Shown here one piece after another: positions 17,563 through 27,600 of a stretch of 36,180 nt of DNA (position 1 is the first letter of the stretch; the number at the start of each line of letters is the position of its first letter). The position numbers and the translations under genes are program-made. A model generated the notes under the pieces. It did no database searches and was not told the origin of the DNA. It saw only the letters and a program-made list of their open reading frames with translations. Source of the DNA: Barthelona sp. PAP020 (lineage: Eukaryota > Metamonada: BaSk clade); the NCBI GenBank assembly GCA_040182905.1, contig JARQWU010000086.1, positions 1 to 36,180 on the forward strand, read 5' to 3'.

Positions 17563-18452
17563 TTGGAGAAAATATTTTCGTTCATCTTTTTTTTTATAAT
17601 TAAAAGGTATGATTTTTTTGTCATTTTTTATGATGATCTGCATCTTCCAAATCTTTTTTTTGGATCAACTTTTGTTTTCTTTGGGGGTGTGACAACTCCT
17701 ATTCAAGAAGATTTCAATTGCCAAAAATACTCAATTGAGGAAAATCATATGCATCCACCACGCTGATTTCTTTACATTTCTTTTCAAACATATCTAACAA
17801 AAAGTACGTTTCTTTGATTTTATTTTCAGAATGATGGTATTAGGACACCTCCGAGTCCCACCCATTTTATGCCTCAGCGGACTAATGTGGACATCCTGGC
17901 TTTGAAAGTCATCTGACATTTTTATATTTTTGATTTCTTTCCAAAAACTAATATTAGGATGTGATTTTATCCAAAATTTTTTCAATCATAAATATCATAA
18001 AAGCTTTCAAACATTTAATTATTGCTTTAAAAATTGGAGATACAAATTGTGCTGTGGTCCAGCATGTTGCTTGGAACTTAAGCCATTTAAACAGGAATAA
18101 GCCGCCCCGCACAGCAAAATGAATTTTAATTTTTGTGCAAAAAAACCCTCTATTTTTGATAAGGATGCTGTTTCTAAATGCAAAAGAAAAGTGGAGCAAT
18201 TTAAAAAATTTATATGATTATCTTAAAGAGTGCGTTTCTTTGGCTGAAGAGCAAACCTTGTTTTTAAGACCAAGTATAAGATTCTGTGTGTCAAACCTTC
18301 AAAAGAAAAGAAAGAATGCTAGAGTTTTTGAAGGATACATTCCAATAATATTTCTTCATGAACTATTTATGCTTTGATCTTGAGGCATCTTCAGAAAAAA
18401 TTGAAACATCAACAACAACAACATTTCAGCTCTGAAAAGGATAAAAGAAAAA
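17563..18452 (+). pseudogene. Decayed gene of unknown family
   Basis: Successive plus-strand pieces read like protein. 17563-17766 ends E-E-N-H-M-H-P-P-R then TGA. 17827-17913 includes R-T-P-P-S-P-T-H-F-M-P-Q-R. 17958-18377 is one frame of about 140 codons interrupted once by TGA at 18120-18122, with N-C-A-V-V-Q-H-V-A-W-N-L-S-H-L-N-R-N before it and E-K-W-S-N-L-K-N-L-Y-D-Y-L-K after it. A shifted frame continues to about 18452 with F-D-L-E-A-S-S-E-K. This part of the desert is richer in G+C than its surroundings. The pieces could be exons with unrecognised introns, but no consistent donor/acceptor pairs were found; decay is more likely. No family is recognised. Confidence 0.4.
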
Positions 18453-19035
18453 TGATTTAAAGAAAATACGGAAGGTAATTTCTCAAGATGTTAATAAAAA
18501 TCTCATTGTTCAGATAACACATTTTTTCTTTTGAAGAAATCTGAACCTAAATATTGTTTTGAAAAATTGTCTCATTTCCGAATTTAAATTTCAACCTAAG
18601 CAGTTTGAATACATCAAATAAAAATAAAGATGATCTCTTCTTTTTATTATTGTAACAAACAAACAAAAAATTCTGCATTTGGAAAAAATCAATTGAAAAA
18701 ATAATCAAAAAACAATCAAAGGATTGGGTTTTTTATTAACTTTAAAAATTGAAGAAATAAAGCATTTGACTGATTATTTATAAGGATTGAAGGGAAAAAA
18801 GTTGACAAACTTTTATCATTCACAACAAACAACAAACACTGAATATCTTATGATATAGAAGTCAATCCTCATAAAAAATAAGGAAGTAAAATAGTCTATC
18901 GATTCAGATAAAAGCCAAAGTGTCAACAACTTAAAATTATGATATTCGTTACAAAGTAAATTTTTGCAACATAACTGAAAATGTTATAAATGTATGAAAT
19001 CATACACAAAAAACTGAATATAACTGAATAAAATG

Positions 19036-19225
19036 AAAATAGCTTCAATTTTCATCAATTTACCATAAAAGAAAGAAAATTGCTGAGGAATTTTTGGTGT
19101 TGAGTTCCACAAGTTTGGAAAAATTGGATGTTCCAACTCAAAATCATGTTCAAAAAATATTATTAAATGAATTGAATGCAAAGCAACACAGAACTAATCA
19201 AATGCCAAAACTGACCAAACAGTAA
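19036..19225 (+). pseudogene. Short decayed coding fragment
   Basis: A plus-strand frame reads A-E-E-F-L-V-L-S-S-T-S-L-E-K-L-D-V-P from about 19081 and runs to a TAA at 19223-19225. Composition is protein-like, with no start codon in a sensible place. It lies shortly before the protease-like remnant and may belong to the same decayed element. Confidence 0.3.
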
Positions 19226-19346
19226 AGTTGAACAAGATTCTGAAGGATTTTTGATTTTATTAAATATGTGTAAAAAATGATAAGTTTAACAAAAAAGTTA
19301 AAGTAAATCATCAAAAATATTCACATTAACTAAAAATTTAAAAAAA

Positions 19347-19760
19347 AATCAATATTTGCTGGATGGCACACTCAATAATGAGCTAATTTTTCACCATAGC
19401 TTAAAAAAATATGGTTACAAGGTGAATGCCAGTCTCAAAATAATACATTTTGAGAGGGGATTAACTTTCCAAAATTTTGCAAATAACAGCAAAAGTAGCT
19501 ATTTGTGAGTGGACATAGGCAGCAATTTGAACGTGCTACCCAATTATAAAGAAAAAAGAAATTTTTTTTTGGAGACCAATCAAAATATCTTCCATTTAAC
19601 TTACTTTTGAGCCATATATGGCATAATAAGTATTAGTAAATGTTGTATAGCAATGTAGACTCATGAAGGGTTCACAGAACATTGTATGATGTTAAAAAAA
19701 TATATGAAAGTTAAAAAGTTTACGAAAAAATTGTGGTGGGCCTCTGGTTGGTGAAATTCA
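19347..19760 (+). mobile_element. Possible decayed retroelement fragment with an aspartic-protease-like motif
   Basis: One plus-strand frame stays protein-like for roughly 135 codons but is broken by TGA at 19506-19508, another TGA near 19608 and a TAG near 19659. Directly after the first stop it reads V-D-I-G-S-N-L-N-V-L-P (19509-19541). This resembles the D-T/S-G-A/S active-site loop of retroviral-type aspartic proteases in LTR retrotransposons. Reverse transcriptase and integrase motifs and long terminal repeats were not found, so the assignment rests on one short motif and its surroundings. Confidence 0.35.
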
Positions 19761-19813
19761 TTTTGACGGACTGGGCGGACTCGGACTTCAAAATTGGTCC
19801 GGATTGGATTTTT

Positions 19814-19857
19814 AAATTGAAAATTTTGAAAAATTTTGAAAAATTTTGAAAAGTTTT
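19814..19857. repeat. Short tandem repeat, 11-bp AAAATTTTGAA-like unit
   Basis: The unit AAAATTTTGAA recurs about four times in a row with small changes. It directly follows a patch with repeated CGGACT-like words (about 19770-19803), which is locally G+C-rich for this region. Confidence 0.6.
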
Positions 19858-21930
19858 TGACCCCCTTGAAATTGCTTCCACCACTCCCTCCAATTTTTAC
19901 TTCACTTCAATGACTTTTATTCGATCCAAATGTTAATTATTTGATGTATTTATGAATCGTGAACAACTATTAACCATTATTGGCGACTGTATGAACAAAA
20001 TCTAGATTTCAAAATTTTGAGTTTTTATTTTATCGGTTATTTGGATTATAAGCAGGTTAGTGCTGTATTTTATGCCTATTAAACACGTCCTTGCAAAAAA
20101 ATTTCAAAAAGAAATTCATTTTCACAGGATTTTTTCAGTGGATACATGTTGATTAGCAGTTTTTACAGTGTTATACATATTTGTTTTGTAACAATAGTTT
20201 AAGTAATGATTTATTTTTGAATATTATTTAGTTTAATCATTGTTAAACTGTTGGAATAAATGTTTTTTTTATTTTCTTGTTTTTTGTTCAGAATATCCTT
20301 GTAGCTATCTTTTACGAGTAAAAAAAGCCCTTTTTTTATTATGAGAAAGAGTGAAAACTCTTTCAAAATAGAAGAAAACTGTTGTTTCACAATTTTGGTT
20401 GTGTGTTTTTAGAGTTCCATTTTTGGTGAATGAATATTGCAAAACATCATATATGAATAGAACTTTGGCAAAGTAAGTTGTATCATTGATGAAAGTGAGG
20501 AAATATTTGTATTTAAGAAAAAAAAATTTCGTCTGACCCAAAGAATTATTAGATAAAGGAACAAAGGTACTAGTAATGATAAATATAATTTATATAATGT
20601 GTATTTGATTGCATTTCTGTTGTTGAAGAGTTTTACTTGAAAATTTTTGTGCATAAATAGTATCTTGGTCACTTGCATGTGTTTCCAAAAGAGACAATCG
20701 CTAAAAATCTTTAAGAACTACAGTTATCCTCAAAATACAAAGCGATTTTCAATCTATTTATGAGTTTACCTGTTGAAGAAATTATTATTTTAATTAATTA
20801 ATTATTATTTATTTTAATATTAATTTTTCATTTTACAACAAAGAACATTTCATCTCAAATTTTTAATTATTTTTGCAAAAAAGTTAACTTTTTATGGAAA
20901 AACAACATTTTAAGTGGAAATTCATTTTTTGAAGAGTCAAAAAACTCTATAAACTCCAATGTCCAAAGGACACTATTTGTCTTGTGCATCGCTGGAAATT
21001 ATAGTTTTTGAATTGCAAATGATGGATTTTTTTTATTCTTTAAAACTTCAAAAGAACAACATAATCTATTTCATAAATTTCAAAAAGATCTTCATTTTTA
21101 TGTTGACCAATTACGTTGGAGTACAGGATGGTTGGAAAATTTCGGTAAAGAATATTCTGGGACGTTTTCTGTCAAAAAAAGAAGAAGAATATGACCATAT
21201 TGATTAAATTCAGAATTTATTGAAGAAGGTAGATTATTGTAGCAGCCTTATTTACACGTTTGAGGGCACTTTCTCAATTTTTCACTTTTGTTCAACTTTT
21301 CATGCAATGCTCATTCCCCATCCAATATCTTCTATGTGGGTAACACATATTTATGAAAATGGTTGCAAAATCTTTCCAACAAATTCTTTCCAATTAACTT
21401 TGATTTGGACATTTCCTTGAAGTATATAATTCAAATAATTTATCCAATATATACAAAATTCAAGATCATAGATTAAAATATTTGTTCTTTATACATGGCA
21501 AAGAAATTACTTTGCAACTAAAACTTAAATAAAAGAAAATCCTTCCACATGTAATTCCAAATAAAAATGGTTGAATAATTGCGCTTTAAAGCCTCCTTCA
21601 TTTGCTAATAACTTAACAACGTAATAGTGTTCCTATTTCAATGAATTCCTTTGACAAAGTTCACAATTTGTGAATATTTTGGATATTATTGGGTTCAACT
21701 TCTTTCCTTGTTCATCTTTGAATTTCTTAAAGTAAGTAGATGGTCTGACCAGCTCAATAATCTTTTCAAACTTTCACTAACTAGGTGTTTGTGAACGAAA
21801 ATAAAATAAGATAAAAAAATTTTACAAAAAAAAGCTACAACTCTTGATTTGGCATCAGGTGTCAAAAGAATAATTTTTATTGATTGAACTAAATTATTTT
21901 GAAGTTTCCAATTGCTCTTGCTTCATTTCA

Positions 21931-23577
21931 TCATATGTTCACGCTGGGATTTTGGTCATCCACCGATTTTTTGTTATTTTTATTTTTGATATTTCTGATT
22001 GCCTCTTCACTCAAACCTAACTCTTTGCTACCTTCATTGAAGAAACCAACTACAACTGGAATCAATAAGATAACACCATTTAAAACCAACCCATATCGGA
22101 ATTTTAAAAATATACCAACAATAACTTCACTGAAAGGCTGCATACCTGCAACACACAAGTGTATAAGATTCATTGTTTTACCCAAATTCCTAGGTTTAGC
22201 TGTGAATTGTACCCAAGTAACCAAATTAATAAAGTATACTCCATCAAAAACTCCATAAATTACACTCAAAACTAATAATATCCACCATTTTTCAAGGACG
22301 AACACGAAAACAATTGAAAGAACTACAGCAACAAAAATTTCAGTCATCAAAATTTTCTTTAAATGAGGTTTTTTAATTTGTGGAAGAATAGTTGTAGACA
22401 ATGATCCAAGAAAGACTGCTCCTCCATATCCAGCATAAATATAAGGATATGCTTTGGTAGATTTCCAAACATTTTTTGCATAATAAGGAATAGCCACATA
22501 AATCAAACCTAAGAAACAAATACCAAAAAATATTGATGAAATAAAGACAAACTGAAGCGGCTCATTATTATTAAGAATCATGAATTGATCTTTCAGACGA
22601 TCCCAAATTGTTGCAAAAGGTTTATCAGAATTTTCCTCCACATTAACAGTTTCCTCCACATTAACAGTTTCCTCAACATTAACAGTTTCCTCACTATTAT
22701 TTGATTCACAGTTTTCTTCAGCATTCATATCAGGGCTGTCACTGGAACTAAATGTCTCAACAGGATTAACAACCATTTCTTCCATCTCCATGTTTGTAAT
22801 GTCAACTTCAATTTGATTGGAGTCAACAGATTCCTTTTTATCAATATTTTCTTCATGATTCTTTTTGTCTTTCTTTTTCTTTTCAAATTCATCTTTAAGC
22901 TCATGGATTTGTTGTTTCGTCAAAACTTTAACTATAGCAAATGATATTGTTGAAATCAAAAAAGTAAATGCATCAAAGACGAAACAAAGAATAAGAACAT
23001 CATAATCTTTTGATTGAGGATCATCCTCTTGTCCTAATATTATTGAACCCAAAAGAGGTCCTGCCAAAATAGCTAAATGCATAACAGTGTTGATAATAGC
23101 ATTGGCCATGGTGTAATTTTCTGGTACACTAATAAATGGAACAATGCTAGTGATACTTGGCAAATATATAGCAGACATAACACCATAAATAAAAGTGTAA
23201 ACACATAATAAAGGTATTGTGATGGCTTTTTTGAACATTAAAAGAACTAGAGCAACAGTCAAAAAGAACCTACTTATACTAGAAATGAAAATTGTCTTTT
23301 TTGGGCCAATCTCATCCGCAAGACTGCCACCAATAAGCATCATTAGCAAACGGGGGAATGATAAAAATGATAAAACTAAACTTAAAGCCAAAGAGTCATT
23401 GAACAATTTTAAAACCAACAAGGGTAAAGCCATCAAAGACAACATATCTCCAACAGAAGAACATGTCTCACTGACTAACACCAATAAAAAATTGAAATTC
23501 CACAATAGACCATATTGTTCTTTGATATTTTTTTGTTTTTCAAGGATTTGATTCCCTGAATCACTGTTTTCTGTCAT
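21931..23577 (-). CDS. Major facilitator superfamily transporter, bacterial MFS_3/DHA3-like
   Basis: This is a 548-residue membrane protein with about 12 transmembrane helices. Near the N-terminus S-S-V-G-D-M-L-S-L-M-A-L-P-L-L-V-L is followed after TM2 by the MFS motif A region G-G-S-L-A-D-E-I-G-P-K-K. This layout is typical of bacterial drug or siderophore exporters of the DHA3/MFS_3 type. The central loop (about 230-330) is long, charged and eukaryote-like, with tandem T-V-N-V-E-E units. The extension upstream of 23577 uses a TTG codon, so the ATG at 23575-23577 is the start. The substrate cannot be deduced. A prokaryotic origin by lateral transfer is possible but rests on motif resemblance only. 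The gene borders the desert downstream and shares orientation with the DEK1-like gene. Confidence 0.88.
   Translation of the reverse strand: MTENSDSGNQILEKQKNIKEQYGLLWNFNFLLVLVSETCSSVGDMLSLMALPLLVLKLFNDSLALSLVLSFLSFPRLLMMLIGGSLADEIGPKKTIFISSISRFFLTVALVLLMFKKAITIPLLCVYTFIYGVMSAIYLPSITSIVPFISVPENYTMANAIINTVMHLAILAGPLLGSIILGQEDDPQSKDYDVLILCFVFDAFTFLISTISFAIVKVLTKQQIHELKDEFEKKKKDKKNHEENIDKKESVDSNQIEVDITNMEMEEMVVNPVETFSSSDSPDMNAEENCESNNSEETVNVEETVNVEETVNVEENSDKPFATIWDRLKDQFMILNNNEPLQFVFISSIFFGICFLGLIYVAIPYYAKNVWKSTKAYPYIYAGYGGAVFLGSLSTTILPQIKKPHLKKILMTEIFVAVVLSIVFVFVLEKWWILLVLSVIYGVFDGVYFINLVTWVQFTAKPRNLGKTMNLIHLCVAGMQPFSEVIVGIFLKFRYGLVLNGVILLIPVVVGFFNEGSKELGLSEEAIRNIKNKNNKKSVDDQNPSVNI
22632..22693. 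repeat. 18-bp in-frame tandem repeat in the transporter loop
   Basis: The unit TTTCCTCCACATTAACAG (plus strand) occurs three times with one or two changes, plus a partial fourth copy. It encodes repeated T-V-N-V-E-E. An 18-bp unit preserves frame, so copy number could vary between strains without breaking the gene. Confidence 0.85.
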
Positions 23578-24638
23578 ATAACAAGTTCTTTGAAAAAAAA
23601 GAATAAATTCATTCTGAAATGACAATCATTACTTCCAAAAAAAAGTAGAATTAATTCTCTTTTGCCGATTGTTTTGTTGTTGATATGACGTAGTCTTTGT
23701 ATATTTTTAAATTATTCAAATAAATGTCTCCTTTTGAGCAATATACCAAATGTCCAATGTTGTACCAAAAAAAAACGTTTTTGTTAAAATTTGCTGTCTG
23801 AATCAATGAAGAAGCATTGTTAAATTATCTTTGTTTTTATTATAAAAAAGAAACAGCCAACTAATGAAAAAATTTTGAATTCCTGAAATTCTTTATTTTG
23901 TTAAAAAGTTTTCTGACTATAATATTATGATTAAAAGAAAATTCAAATAAAGAAATATTAAATAAATAAATAAAAAATTGCAGGCATTGATGTTTCATCG
24001 ATGAGGAATTGAGGAAACATGACATTAAAAGTGCACACTAGGGAGCAAGTGTATTTTTGCTAATTGTTTGAGAAAATATCAACAGAAAAGGAAAAGACTG
24101 CTGGCGAGCAAAATTCTTTTCCATCAAAAAATTGTCAATTTGTTGGATTTGTTTTTGGTTTTTTGAAAAACTCAAGGTATTTCTCTTTGGGTTGAGTGAT
24201 GTTTTGTAAGAATTTTAGGTAATTTTAAGTTCTTTTTCGTTTTATCCAAGTATTTAGTATCCCTGTCATTCACCATAAAACTGGAATGTTTTGTTTTTGC
24301 CTTAAATTTCAATTCCATTTTTGTGCCAGCCTTAAAAGAAATGGAAGAGGAAGTTCAGATTTTTTAAGACTATTTTCTTTTCTTCTTCCTTTTTTATTCA
24401 AAAAAGAAATGCTTGAAATTTTTTGCAAAATCAAGCAATCGGATTCAATATTTTTTTTGTATAATTTATTGTTTGATAAATATTTTTGAACAAATAAACA
24501 CAGATACAACCTTTTTGGAAACAGAATCAAAAGATTGTCAATAATAATATTAAAAATGGAGCAGAAGCATCAAAATTTAAAATTTAATACCATAAACATT
24601 TATACACCAAAATCTTTTGTGTATTCAAAAAACCCAAA
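23578..24638. other. 1.06-kb spacer between transporter and DEK1-like gene
   Basis: This spacer holds the transporter's upstream region and the 3' flank of the DEK1-like gene. An initiator-like TCATT on the minus strand lies at 23618-23622. The open frames at 24286-24489 (+) and 24309-24530 (-) overlap each other, are composed of F, L, K and S runs and are not supported. Nothing else is seen. Confidence 0.5.
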
Positions 24639-27600
24639 TCATCCAATTATGGTGTTATTCACATGAATTGTTACATCACAAACAGAACAAAATATTTTCA
24701 ACATATAATCACAACCAAAGCCTTCATATTCTAAGAAAGGCACAATTGAAAAAAAATGATCTTCAAGAATCGGAAGACAGATGCTAAATTTAGTACACTT
24801 TTTGTTGGATTGAACTGGATTTCCAATAAAGTCAAATTCAGTTATATCAGTTACTGGTATATATTTGTGTTTCCAAATGTTGATCACAATAGGAACTGAA
24901 GAATTTTTCAATTGCGTAAATTCAACAAATATTTCAACTTCTTTCACATGCTTAGGTAAATGGTGAAAATTTAAAGTGTGTTGGGGAGCAAAATATAATG
25001 AAGAACTTTTTAAATTAAAAACCTGAGCATGCTCATTGATAAGGGAACCAAAATAAATAGCTTGATTGAATTTTAAAAGATTAACGTGTGTAATTATAAA
25101 ATTAAAGTGGTCAATAAACTCTTCAAAGCTCAACCAAATGCCATTAGATTGAAATTTAGGGATAATTTTACCCATTTGAATTTTTAATTTGCGAGGCCAA
25201 TCAAGTGAAGCTTCAGAAAAAATATTTTTAAACTTTTCTAAATCCAAATTTAACTTGTTATTGTGTGAAGAGTTTGAAAAGGTAATATATACAAACCGAC
25301 TTTTACAACCATCTAATATGGTTTCAAATGTGGTTACAATATTAAAAATGTAATCAAATGGTAAACTAACGGCAAAATTATCTGAATCAATATTTGAAAA
25401 AGTATTTTCATGAATGAAACATAAAGCTCCATAATTTTCAAATTTACAATATTTTTTGATTATGTTAAAACATCTTCCAACATCTAAAACATTTAGTAGA
25501 CCAGGAACCCAACATTGATAATACATCCCCGTAATAATTTGCAAATATTTTGGACTATATGAATTGATTTCAATGTTGCTATAACTTCCACATATTTTTG
25601 CTAACATTTTCTCAACAAAAGAAGCCAATAAAGATTCAGGATTTGAATATTTTGAAAATACTAATTTTTTATCTAAACAAGGGATTAAACTATCCAAAAT
25701 CATATATTCTTCTTGATCTTCATTGAAATACCTTAACAAAAGGACACCTGATTGCATGTCATATCTACAAATAATATCATCTAAGTTTTCTACAAATGTG
25801 TTTGAATCAAATAAATACAATAAGACAGGAGATTTAATAAATCCTTGTTGGTAATATCCTTTCATTTCCAATGGATTCCATTTTGGAAATAATTCTCCGA
25901 TTGGAATCAATTCAAGATTCTTTTGATTGAATTTATTTCCCAAAACTTTCTTAAAATTACTAAAAAAAGGATCGATATATATTTCATTATTGAGTCTTGC
26001 ATTCTTGACAATTTTCATAAATTTTAAAGTTCTCTTTGTCAATGTTCCCTCAACATCAATTGATTTGATTTTTGAAAAGGACTTCCTCATTGATTTCAAT
26101 TGATCTTTCAAATGAATGAAAGTTTCTTCTAAAAATTCAAAAATAGAACAATCAATCATCTCACTATTAATTTTATTTTTAATGAATAGAACTATTTCAT
26201 CCAACATGAAATCAACTTTCAAAAAATCTTCAAAATTCTCAATAAAATCAAGGTTTGAAGATCTTGCCAATATTTTACGCATTTTATTCAAAATTTCAAC
26301 ATATTTAATTGCTTTAGAAAGGTAATTTTCCAATTTTCTTTGAATTTTTTTTTCCTTCAATTGTTGACTGATTGGAGATTCTTTATTCCAATCAATATCA
26401 CAATCATCATCATTTTCCACATGAATTTGACTTTCAATCTCTTTATCATCATCAAATTCATGATGTAAATCATGTGTTAATTTTAACAGAGTGGTTTGCA
26501 TTGATGTTATATCATTACTTTCCTCCTCATCACCATCTTCTTCTTCTATCAACATAAAATTAGTAATATTACTCATAGAATCACTTGAATTTTGTATTTT
26601 TTGGAGTTCTTTAATTTTTTCTTCTTCTTTTGTCAAAAATTCCCCAAATTGTTGTAAAATTTTGTTTTTAAGTGTATGATCATTCTTAAGCAATTGTAAA
26701 TTAAATCCTGGATAATATTGATCTTTCCATTTATTGATTGTGTATTCTCTTGTTTTTTTAACAGAATCCAAAGTACAAATTAATTTTAAAAATAGTTCCC
26801 CTTCCATAATCATTTGTTTTTGTTGTAATCTTTTCAATCTTGCTTCTAATTTTCTAATTTTTAATTTTATTTGTTGTTTGTCCAAAATGATTGGTTCTTT
26901 TTGAAAATTTATTCTTTGATTATACCAAATATCAATATCTTCAATATCTTTATATTCACAATCATCATCAACACTTTCATCAACATTTTTATCACCAATA
27001 TCATCAATATCATTGCTATTATCATTAACAAATTTATTGTATCTTGCTAGTTTTTTATTTTGTACAAAAGCAGGATCATTATTTTTTAAAGAACTGAGTA
27101 ATTCTGTTTTTAAAATCATTATTTCTTTCTTGCAAACAGAAACAGATTGATTAAAGACATTTTTATCATTGTTAAGTTGAAAATTAAAGAACAAATCATT
27201 TGTTGAAGAGGTAATAATATTATCAGAGATATTAACTTGGTTTAAATGAATTTCATGTGGACGAGAAGGTTTTAAATAGGTGTGATGATGAGTATGAGTA
27301 TGAGTATGAGAAGTTGAATTGGAAGAATGATGTTGAAGATGTGAATTTTTTTTCTTTCGATTTTCCTTTGAAATAGTTCTTTTGTTTTTCAAATTTGTAT
27401 TCTTTTTGGAAAATGAACGATTTATACTTATATCATTAGTGTTGGGACGGGAAATGTTTTCAATTCGATTGAAATTAGAAAAATAATGCTTTTTGTGCCT
27501 TTTTTTATGTTTTTGTTCAACATTTTTAAATATTTCATCTATTGTATCATTTTCAAAGAGAATTACCATATCAATTAGTTTAGCAGATGTAGAATTCTTT

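Larger units (their letters stand above)
17383..21930. other. 4.5-kb gene desert with decayed coding remnants
   Basis: No intact gene is visible across 4.5 kb, in sharp contrast to the packed flanks. Coding-like fragments broken by stops and frame changes occur at about 17563-18452, 19036-19225 and 19347-19760. More doubtful open frames lie at 20305-20541 (-) and 20959-21420 (+, one in-frame TAA at 21205). A low-complexity patch lies at 19770-19860, and an A/T-only stretch (TAAT repeats) lies near 20796-20830. Most in-frame stops are TGA, which suits C-to-T and G-to-A decay. I see no clear terminal repeats, tRNA or rRNA. Confidence 0.6.

Noticed and set aside
18049-18117. A tRNA-sized stretch closed by TGCTGTG and CACAGCA
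   Set aside because: The seven-base ends pair perfectly, but there is no T-arm GTTC-type sequence in the right place on either strand and no plausible anticodon arm. The stretch lies inside a coding-like frame.
24286-24530. Open frames on both strands in the spacer before the DEK1-like gene
   Set aside because: They overlap on opposite strands and both have low-complexity composition.
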